Part shown: positions 57,796 through 64,000 of the stretch, one piece after another | How the letters are laid out: each line of letters opens with the position of its first letter | How positions within the stretch are numbered: position 1 is the stretch's first letter | Position numbers and translations under genes: made by a program | Origin: Herbidospora mongoliensis | GTDB taxonomy: Bacteria > Actinomycetota > Actinomycetes > Streptosporangiales > Streptosporangiaceae | DNA length: 64,000 nucleotides | Assembly: GCF_001570545.1 (NCBI RefSeq) | Contig: NZ_BBXD01000015.1 | Span: 349,555-413,554, forward strand | Direction of reading: 5' to 3' | The notes under the pieces: model-generated | The model's input: the letters and a program-made list of their open reading frames with translations, nothing else | Told to the model about the DNA's origin: nothing | The model's database searches: none

Positions 57796-58566
57796 GTGAG
57801 AATGCTCGACCTGGCGGCCCGCGACGCGGGGGAACGGGCCCAGAAGGCGGGCGTGGTGATCAGGGAACTCCGGGACCTGCCCGAGGCCCACGCCATGATC
57901 GACCTGCTCCTGGAGATCTGGGGCCGCCCGCTGATCACGGTGGAGTTCCTCCGGGCCCTGTCCAGGGCGGGCAACTACGCCGCAGGCGCCTGGGACGGCG
58001 ACCGTCTCGTCGGCGTCTGCGTCGGCTTCCACGAGGAACCGGCGGCCCGCACCCTGCACAGCCACGTCGCCGGGGTCGTGCCGGGCCTGACGGGCCGGGG
58101 CGTCGGCACGGCGCTCAAGCTCCACCAGCGCGCCTGGGCCCTGGCCCGCGACATCCCCACGATCGAGTGGACCTTCGACCCGCTGGTCGGCCGCAACGCC
58201 TATTTCAACATCGTCCGGCTGGGGGCGCTCCCGGTGGAGTACCTCACCAACTTCTACGGCCCGATGCACGACGCGATCAACGGCACCGACGACACCGACC
58301 GCCTGCTGGTGCGCTGGAGCCTGCTCTCCCCGAGGGCGGTCGCCGCCTGCGCCGGAACGCCGTACGACCGCCCGCCGGCCGGCCCGTCGAGCCGCCGGGT
58401 CGCGGCACCCGCCGACATCGAGGCCCTGCGCGCCGGCGACCCGGCCGCCGCCGTAGCCTGGCGTCGTCGGCTCCGTGACGATCTGGAGCCCCTGATGGCT
58501 TCCGGAGGCCGCGTCGTCGACTTCGACCGCGACCTCGGCTATCTCGTCGACCTGGAGATCCCATGA
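57796..58566 (+). CDS. GNAT-family N-acyltransferase
   Basis: The 256-aa protein has the acetyl-CoA-binding pattern GVVPGLTGRGVGTALK and a following FDPLVGRNAYFNIVRLGA segment. Its stop overlaps the start of the racemase gene. In Geobacillus a GNAT N-succinyltransferase next to an N-succinylamino-acid racemase converts D- to L-amino acids; the same pairing here suggests that this enzyme N-acylates D-amino acids. The acyl donor is unknown. GTG 57796 or ATG 57802 are possible starts. Confidence 0.85.
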   Translation: MRMLDLAARDAGERAQKAGVVIRELRDLPEAHAMIDLLLEIWGRPLITVEFLRALSRAGNYAAGAWDGDRLVGVCVGFHEEPAARTLHSHVAGVVPGLTGRGVGTALKLHQRAWALARDIPTIEWTFDPLVGRNAYFNIVRLGALPVEYLTNFYGPMHDAINGTDDTDRLLVRWSLLSPRAVAACAGTPYDRPPAGPSSRRVAAPADIEALRAGDPAAAVAWRRRLRDDLEPLMASGGRVVDFDRDLGYLVDLEIP

Positions 58567-59687
58567 AACTGCGCGGAATCGAACTGCGCCGCATCTCGAT
58601 GCCGCTCGTGTCGCCGTTCCGTACCTCGTTCGGCACGCAGACCGAGCGCGACGTCCTGCTGGTCAAGGCGGTGACCGACGACGCCGAAGGCTGGGGCGAG
58701 TGCGTCGCGCTGACCGACCCGCTCTATTCGGCCGAATACGTCGACTCGCAGCAGGACGTGCTGCGCCGCTTCCTCCTGCCGAAACTGGCCTCGCCCGAGG
58801 GAAGGGCCGCCGTCGAACGGTCGGGCGCGGCGGCCGTCGCGGGCCTGCTGCACCCGTACAAGGGACACCGCATGGCGAAAGCGGCGGTGGAGATGGCCCT
58901 TCTCGACACGGAACTGCGCGCGCTCGGCCGGTCGTTCGGCCGCGAACTCGGCGCCGTCGCCGACCGCGTGCCCAGCGGCGTCTCGGTCGGCATCCACGAC
59001 TCGATCCCCGAGCTGCTGTCGGCCGTCGAGGGCTATCTGGACGAGGGGTACGCCCGCATCAAACTCAAGATCGAACCGGGCTGGGACCTGGCCCCCGTGG
59101 CCGCCGTGCGCGAACGCTTCGGCGCGGACGTGCTCCTCCAGGTCGACGCCAACACCGCCTACACCCTCCGCGACGCCCGCCACCTGGCCAAACTCGACGC
59201 CTTCGACCTGCTGCTGATCGAGCAGCCGCTGGAGGAGGAAGACGTCCTGGGCCACGCCGCGCTGGCCCGGCAGCTGGCCACGCCGATCTGCCTCGACGAG
59301 TCGATCGTGTCCGCGCAGACCGCCGCCGCGGCGATCACGCTCGGCGCCTGCCAGATCATCAACATCAAGCCCGGCCGCGTCGGCGGCTACCTGGAGGCCA
59401 GGAAGATCCACGACCTGGCCGCCGCCCACGGGATCGCGGTCTGGTGCGGCGGCATGGTGGAGACCGGCCTCGGCCGCGCCGCCAACATCGCCCTGGCCGC
59501 CCTGCCCGGTTTCACCCTGCCCGGCGACGTCTCGGCCTCCGACCGCTTCTACCGGACCGACATCACCGAGCCGATCGTCCTGGTGGACGGCCACGTCGTG
59601 GTGCCCACCGGACCCGGCCTGGGCGTCACTCCCATCCCGGAGCTGCTGGAGAGGGTGACGACGTCGACGGAGTGGATCAACTTCTGA
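58563..59687 (+). CDS. N-acylamino-acid racemase / o-succinylbenzoate synthase-type enolase superfamily enzyme
   Basis: This 374-aa enzyme carries KLK (Lys167, Lys169), VDANTAY (Asp195), IEQPL (Glu220), LDES (Asp245) and NIKPGRVGG (Lys269), then GGMVETGLGRA. These match the Lys163, Asp189, Glu214, Asp239, Lys263 set of the Amycolatopsis N-acylamino-acid racemase with a constant offset of 6, so the active site is complete. No other menaquinone gene is near, and the GNAT partner points to racemisation of N-acylamino acids rather than to menaquinone synthesis. Confidence 0.88.
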   Translation: MKLRGIELRRISMPLVSPFRTSFGTQTERDVLLVKAVTDDAEGWGECVALTDPLYSAEYVDSQQDVLRRFLLPKLASPEGRAAVERSGAAAVAGLLHPYKGHRMAKAAVEMALLDTELRALGRSFGRELGAVADRVPSGVSVGIHDSIPELLSAVEGYLDEGYARIKLKIEPGWDLAPVAAVRERFGADVLLQVDANTAYTLRDARHLAKLDAFDLLLIEQPLEEEDVLGHAALARQLATPICLDESIVSAQTAAAAITLGACQIINIKPGRVGGYLEARKIHDLAAAHGIAVWCGGMVETGLGRAANIALAALPGFTLPGDVSASDRFYRTDITEPIVLVDGHVVVPTGPGLGVTPIPELLERVTTSTEWINF

Positions 59688-59697
59688 CGTCCCCGCC

Positions 59698-59703
59698 TAT
59701 ACT
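59698..59703 (+). promoter_or_regulatory. -10 element for a likely leaderless PucR transcript
   Basis: TATACT lies 7 bp upstream of the GTG at 59711 in the short gap after the racemase gene. With this spacing the transcript would begin at the start codon, a common leaderless arrangement in actinomycetes. No clear -35 was found. Confidence 0.4.
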
Positions 59704-59710
59704 GCCGGGG

Positions 59711-61327
59711 GTGAGTCAGCGACCGCGTGCCAGCCTCGGCCGGGTCCTCGACGACCTGGGCTCCACCCTCCTCGAGGTCGTCGCCGGCGACGTCGACCAC
59801 CCCGAGGGCATCAGCGCCCTCGTCATCTACGACCCCCTCGACGAACCCGTGCTCGCCCCCCGCTCGCTGGTGCTGGGCGTCGGGATCGACCAGGCCGCCG
59901 GCACCCTGGCCCCGCTGCTGCGCTCGCTCGGCGCTCACGACACGGTGGGCCTGGTCGTCAGGGCCCCGGTCGCGCTGACCCCGGAGGTGCGGGCGGCGAT
60001 CCAGGAGAGCGGCGTGGCCCTGATCGGCCTGCGCCGGGGCGCCACGTGGGCGCAGCTCACCGCCCTCATCCGGGCGATGCTCGCCGAGGGCGACATCGGG
60101 GTCACCGACCACGAGTCGCTCGGCGGCCTCCCCTCGGGCGACCTGTTCGCGGTGGCCAACGCGGTGGCCGCCCTCCTCGACGCCCCCATCACCATCGAAG
60201 ACCGCAGCTCCCGCGTGCTCGCCTTCTCCGGCCGCCAGGACGAGGCCGACCCCTCCCGCGTGGAGACCGTCATCGGCCGCCAGGTCCCCGAGCGCTACGC
60301 CACCCGCCTGACCGAACTGGGCGTCTTCCGCGACCTCTACCGCTACCAGACCCCCGTCGTCGTCAAGCCGCAGGACCTGGGCTACGAGGCGATAACGGTC
60401 CAGCGCGTCGCCATCGCGGTCCGGGCCGGCGACGAGGTCCTCGGCTCGATCTGGGCCGCCATGGACGGCGAGGTCGACAACGAGCGCACCCAGGCCCTGC
60501 TCGACGCCTCGAAACTGGTCGCGCTGCACCTGCTGCGCCTGCGGGCCGGCGCCGACGTCCAGCGCCGGCTGCGCACCGACCTGATCGGCACCGTCCTGGA
60601 AGGCGGCGCCGGAGCCCGCGACGCCCTCGCGCGGCTCGGCCTGTCGGCCCGCCGCCTCGTCATCGTCAGCGCGGGCCTGCTGGCCGGCGACGACCACGCC
60701 CACACCGACCTCGAACGCCTCGCCGACGCCCTGTCGGTCCACCTGTCGGCGACCGTGCCGTCATCGGCGGTCGCCGCGGTCGGCGGCACCGTCTACGGCC
60801 TGCTCCCGGTGGTCGTCACGAGCGGCAGCCCCGAACAGCGCGCCGCCCGCCTGGCCGCCGACTTCGTCGACCGGGTCGACGGCAACCTGCACGCCATCGT
60901 GGCCGTGGCCCCGGCGGGATCAGACCTCAGCGCCATCGTCCGGGGCAAGGCCCAGGCCGACCGCGTACTGCGCGTGATGCGCGAGGGCCACACCGGCCTG
61001 CGGGTGGCCCAGCTCGACGACGTCCAGACCCTGGCGCTGCTCCTGGAACTGCGCGACCTCGCCGCCGCCCGCGACGAACGCCCCGCTGGCGCGATCGCCC
61101 GCCTGATGGACTACGACGAACGCAACAACGCGGGCCTGGTCGAATCGCTGGAGGCCTGGCTCGACGCCCTGGGCGACGTGGCCAAGGCCTCCACCGCCCT
61201 GTTCATCCACCCGAACACCCTGCGCTACCGGCTCAAACGCGTCACCGAGGTCGGCGAGATCGACCTCACCGACCCCGAGCAACGCTTCGCCGCGATGCTG
61301 CAACTCCGCATCCTGGCCCCGCGCTAG
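59711..61327 (+). CDS. PucR-family transcriptional regulator
   Basis: About 538 aa. The C-terminal helix-turn-helix (TALFIHPNTLRYRLKRVTEV) is the PucR signature, preceded by a GGDEF-like/CdaR middle domain and an N-terminal sensing region (VLDDLGSTLLEVVAGDV). PucR proteins govern purine, amino-acid and peptide use. It follows the racemase by 23 bp and probably controls the peptide-scavenging operon. There is no Shine-Dalgarno; a -10-like TATACT stands 7 bp upstream. Confidence 0.9.
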   Translation: MSQRPRASLGRVLDDLGSTLLEVVAGDVDHPEGISALVIYDPLDEPVLAPRSLVLGVGIDQAAGTLAPLLRSLGAHDTVGLVVRAPVALTPEVRAAIQESGVALIGLRRGATWAQLTALIRAMLAEGDIGVTDHESLGGLPSGDLFAVANAVAALLDAPITIEDRSSRVLAFSGRQDEADPSRVETVIGRQVPERYATRLTELGVFRDLYRYQTPVVVKPQDLGYEAITVQRVAIAVRAGDEVLGSIWAAMDGEVDNERTQALLDASKLVALHLLRLRAGADVQRRLRTDLIGTVLEGGAGARDALARLGLSARRLVIVSAGLLAGDDHAHTDLERLADALSVHLSATVPSSAVAAVGGTVYGLLPVVVTSGSPEQRAARLAADFVDRVDGNLHAIVAVAPAGSDLSAIVRGKAQADRVLRVMREGHTGLRVAQLDDVQTLALLLELRDLAAARDERPAGAIARLMDYDERNNAGLVESLEAWLDALGDVAKASTALFIHPNTLRYRLKRVTEVGEIDLTDPEQRFAAMLQLRILAPR

Positions 61328-61332
61328 TACCC

Positions 61333-61348
61333 GGGGGGACGACCCCCC
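61333..61348 (+). terminator. Short G/C hairpin after the PucR gene
   Basis: GGGGGG-ACGA-CCCCCC starts 5 bp past the stop. The stem is strong though short, and probably ends the operon. Confidence 0.55.
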
Positions 61349-61359
61349 GAGCCCCCCGA

Positions 61360-61512
61360 TGCGAAGGGGCTGTCGCCCCCTCGCGCTCCCCCTGGCCGCT
61401 TCGCGTCCCGGCGTCGCTGTCGCTCCGGGTCGCTGCGCTCCTTGCGAAGGGCTCCGCCCCTCGCGCTCCCTGGAACGGCCTCGCTCCGCTCGGATCGATC
61501 TCGCTCCGCTCG
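61360..61512. repeat. Low-complexity GC repeat tract
   Basis: Related units recur: GCGAAGGGGCTGTCGCCCCC near 61361 and GCGAAGGGCTCCGCCCCTCG near 61444, and a direct repeat CTCGCTCCGCTCG at 61480 and 61500 (20-bp period). The tract has no coding sense and resembles intergenic hairpin repeats of actinomycetes. Confidence 0.5.
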
Positions 61513-61701
61513 AATGATGGACTCCAAGTCGCGCCAAGACCGGCCGACAAGCGATCCCCGGCTGCACCTGCTGGCCGTGCTGTCAGAAGCCGGCATCCCC
61601 CGGGCGATTTTGGTGCGCCGCACGCAGCTCGGCGAAGGCGGAGATGACGGGAAGGAAGGCGCTTACAACATCGGCAAGCGTCTGGGAAAGCCGGACCCAC
61701 G

Positions 61702-61835
61702 TCGATCCACGGGTGGCGCTGGAACGAGCACGTCATCGACCAGCTCGCGCCCTACGGCCAGCCGTCGAGCGCGATGGTGCTGTCGACCCCGCTCCCATGG
61801 CACGCCGTCACCTCGCCCCGCATCTCACGCGCCTA
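61702..61835 (+). pseudogene. C-terminal remnant of an unrecognised protein
   Basis: One frame from about 61702 reads HGWRWNEHVIDQLAPYGQPS and then SAMVLSTPLPWHAVTSPR before a stop at 61833, with codon use like real genes. There is no start or full domain. I do not recognise the parent protein. Confidence 0.35.
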
Positions 61836-61895
61836 GAAGAGCGGGCCGGCCTGTCGGGGGAGCGGCCCATCTTCCCCCCGGGTACGACCAGCTCA

Positions 61896-62055
61896 TGGCA
61901 CATCGACATCCGGTGACCGGAGTCGGTGCGGGGCTGGCCTGCGCGGTGTGGCTGCGCCGGTCGGGCGCGCCCGTCACCGTGCTGGAGGCCGCGGACGGGG
62001 TGGGGGGCAGGATGCGCACCGACGTGGTGGACGGCTTCCGGCTCGATCGCGAGAA
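61896..62055 (+). pseudogene. N-terminal fragment of an FAD-dependent amine oxidase/desaturase
   Basis: The frame reads GVGAGLACAVWLRRSGAPVT followed by VLEAADGVGGRMRTDVVDGF, the FAD-binding start of phytoene desaturase-like proteins. The Gly motif is damaged (GAGLACA instead of GAGLAGLACA), and the homology stops after about 45 residues. Confidence 0.6.
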
Positions 62056-62261
62056 ACGCTACCTCCACCTCCAGCGCTGCGGATACTTTAACAGCAGCAA
62101 CGGCGACGACTTCATGTCCTTCATCGCCACGATCCCGAACACGCCCTACAAGTCCGGGACCGACGCCTCCAACGGCCCAAAGGCACTGTCGTGCGGCCCG
62201 GGGCAGAATCCCCCTACCCCTACCGGGCCGGCTCCAATACCGCGCACAGCTGTCACGAACA

Positions 62262-63320
62262 CGTTCGCGGCGCTGCGATTGCTGCCGAGGGGTGATCGGG
62301 ACAAGGACGTCGAGATTCTCGCCCCGCGTCATCAGATCGCCGTCCTCGAACGGCAGCTTGGTGTCGGCGCCAGGGCGCGGTTCGCGCCTGAAGACCGGGC
62401 CTTCCTCACCGCTCTCCTGGCGCCGCTGCCCCGTGACGTGCTTCGTCGGCTGCGTCTCCTCGTCCGGCCGGCCACTGTCGTGCGCTGGCACCGCATCCCG
62501 TGCAACGCGTAATGCTCGCGCCTGCGTGCCGAAACGGCGTGGGCGCCCGCCAACCGTCCGTTCATCCGCGCCCTCGTCCTGCGTCTGGTCCGGGAGAATC
62601 CGTCCTGGGGCTACCGGAGGGTGCACGGCGAGCTCATTACGCTCGGCATCACGGTGGCGCCATCCACAGTCTGGGAGATCCTCAAGCTGGAAGGCATCGA
62701 TCCGGCGCTCGAGCGGGTGTCCAGCACGTGGGCCGACTTCCTGCGCTCCCAGGCCGAGGCTCTGCTGGCCTGCGATTTCAGAGACCGTCACTCTTGATGG
62801 CGGCGTCAGTACATCTTGGCCGTCATCGACCACGCCACCAGACGCATCCGGGTGCTCGGCACCACTGCACACCCGACCGCGAACTGGGTCGCCCGGGCTG
62901 TCAGGAACCTGGTGATGGATCTGGAGGACACCGGTTGCCGGGCCTGCTACTTGATCCGCGGCCGGGACGGGAAGTTCCCCGGCGCTCATGGACGAGATCC
63001 TTGCCGAGGCCGGCATTCAGACCGTGGTCACCGGTATCCGAATGCCGCGAATGAACGCGATCATGGAATGGTGGGTGCGGTCCTGTCGCCGCGAACTACT
63101 CGATCGCTGTCTGCTGTGGAACGAACGCCATCTCCGGCACGCCCTGCGCGAGTACGAACAGTTCTCCAACCGGCACCGCGCCCACCAAGCCCTCGCCCAG
63201 GCCGCCCCGCTGCGTCCCGTCCCGGATCCGAACACCGATCCAGAGCGGATCACGAGCTTGACCATCCGTCGGCGAGACCGGCTCGGCGGAATCCTCCACG
63301 AGTACTCGCATGCCGCATGA
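62262..63320 (+). pseudogene. Integrase-core (DDE) transposase, broken by several frameshifts
   Basis: Successive frames give one transposase: FAALRLLPRGDRDKDVEILA with HQIAVLERQLG (about 62262-62500), RRGRPPTVR and the NPSWGYRRVHGELITLGI region, MAVIDHATRRIRVLGTTAHP with RGRDGKF (62816-62980), and the end MDEILAEAGIQTVVTGIRMP followed by NAIMEWWVRSCRRELLDRC (62988-63320). The acidic catalytic residues can still be seen, but three or more frame changes make it inactive. No terminal inverted repeats were identified. From 63321 to 63436 nothing else was seen. Confidence 0.75.
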
Positions 63321-63436
63321 ACTGCACGGATGGAATTTTCGGCAGGGACAAAGCTGAACCGAAGAAGGAACCCGAATAGTCACGGATGACTCTCGCTTGA
63401 TCGGAATTTCTGCGCCAAACGTCAAAAGTTAGTGTG

Positions 63437-63982
63437 CTAGCTGGATATCGCGATGACCGTGAACACGAACACCGTCAGGTAGGTGATCGCGAACAGTCGC
63501 GGAATCGTCTGCTCGACGTGTGTCAGCGGCCAGTAACGCTCCGGCTGGGCCCCCCGGCCGAGCGCCTCCCACTCACCCTTCCAGTATGGAGAGGCAGGCA
63601 ACCGCTCCTCCAAAGCGCCGATCACGACATACTTGGCCCCGTTCAGCTGCCGATACGACCGAACCAGCCAGAACCACGCGAGGCACTGGATTTCCAGCAC
63701 GATGAGCAGGAACAGCAGCACCCAGAGATTTGATGCGATGTCCTTCCAGCCAGTTGCCGCGATGGCCCCGATGCCCGTGTTGAGTGACAGGAAGAACGTG
63801 TTGGCCAGCCCGCGCCGCGCGCTGATCCGGTCGGCCATCTCCACGTAGATCTTGTACTGTTCCAGCACCGCCAGGTCTTGCTGTGCGTCAGACGACCACA
63901 GCACATCGCGCACCGAATCGACGCCGACAGGCGGCACAGTGACGAAGTATGCCCGTAACCGGGACCGTATCGCGTTGAACAT
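63437..63982 (-). CDS. Small membrane protein, possibly RipA-like
   Basis: The 181-aa product has two hydrophobic segments (around GWKDIASNLWVLLFLLIVLE and the C-terminal LFAITYLTVFVFTVIAIS) with a cytosolic part between them (RSYRQLNGAKYVVIGALEER, WKGEWEALG, THVEQTIPRLF). The pattern YRQLNxAKxxVIxxLEExLP followed by EWxxLG recalls proteins annotated as RipA-family octameric membrane proteins; I am not sure of this. It is next to transposase debris at the edge of the window. Confidence 0.6.
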   Translation of the reverse strand: MFNAIRSRLRAYFVTVPPVGVDSVRDVLWSSDAQQDLAVLEQYKIYVEMADRISARRGLANTFFLSLNTGIGAIAATGWKDIASNLWVLLFLLIVLEIQCLAWFWLVRSYRQLNGAKYVVIGALEERLPASPYWKGEWEALGRGAQPERYWPLTHVEQTIPRLFAITYLTVFVFTVIAISS

Positions 63983-64000
63983 AATCCAAGTATCACGTGG

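Noticed and set aside
58563..59687. A menaquinone o-succinylbenzoate synthase (menC)
   Set aside because: No other menaquinone genes are nearby, while a GNAT gene, peptidases and a peptide importer are. I cannot exclude dual activity.
61360..61512. A CRISPR-like array
   Set aside because: The repeats are irregular, very GC-rich and short, with no unique spacers of even size.

Overview
This window is high-GC (roughly 70% by eye) actinomycete DNA. Codon third positions are almost all G or C, GTG starts are common, genes overlap by ATGA, and the regulators (SARP, LAL-LuxR, PucR) are typical of Actinomycetota. A member of Streptosporangiales is my unverified guess. No rRNA, tRNA or CRISPR array was seen.

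Region 1 (1-35729) is the right-hand part of a large modular type I polyketide cluster. A PKS protein open at the left edge ends a reducing module (ER-KR-ACP) and then carries three KS-AT-KR-ACP modules, all with malonyl-type ATs. It ends in a docking domain with no thioesterase. Around it lie a fatty acyl-AMP ligase, a complete acyl-CoA carboxylase set (two beta subunits, epsilon, biotinylated alpha), a LAL-LuxR and a SARP regulator, a phosphopantetheinyl transferase, a DUF5988-like small protein, a small secreted peptide, a degenerate transthyretin-like protein, a LeuA-like Claisen enzyme, a type II thioesterase and a DrrAB-type exporter. A TnpB (IS200/IS605-type) element sits exactly between accE and accA. 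Heptamer direct repeats at 11-bp spacing, the classic SARP operator layout, lie in front of the LuxR gene and in front of the LeuA operon.

Region 2 (35736-44373) is mixed: a NYN-domain protein, two decayed gene fragments, a D-2-hydroxyacid dehydrogenase, two secreted repeat proteins, an epoxide hydrolase, and a ferredoxin/ferredoxin-reductase fusion coupled to a cytochrome P450.

Region 3 (44530-49967) is the most interesting part. It is a compact thiopeptide-like RiPP cluster: a 51-aa precursor with a thiopeptide-type leader ending NTEVGA and a cysteine-free core (SGYMRTSWVV), then a split LanB glutamylation protein, an elimination-domain protein and a pyridine-synthase-like protein in the order A-B-C-D. 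There are no azole-forming enzymes. This matches the pyritide logic, a pyridine macrocycle made without thiazoles, and predicts a 17-membered ring between Ser1 and Ser7. A membrane dipeptidase gene overlaps the last of these genes.

Region 4 (50054-61327) looks like a scavenging operon for peptides containing D-amino acids: two paralogous serine hydrolases around a dipeptide ABC importer (with a permease-ATPase fusion), a GNAT acyltransferase, an N-acylamino-acid racemase-type enolase-superfamily enzyme and a PucR regulator.

Region 5 (61328-64000) is a decayed stretch with repeats, oxidoreductase and transposase pseudogenes, and a small membrane protein at the edge.
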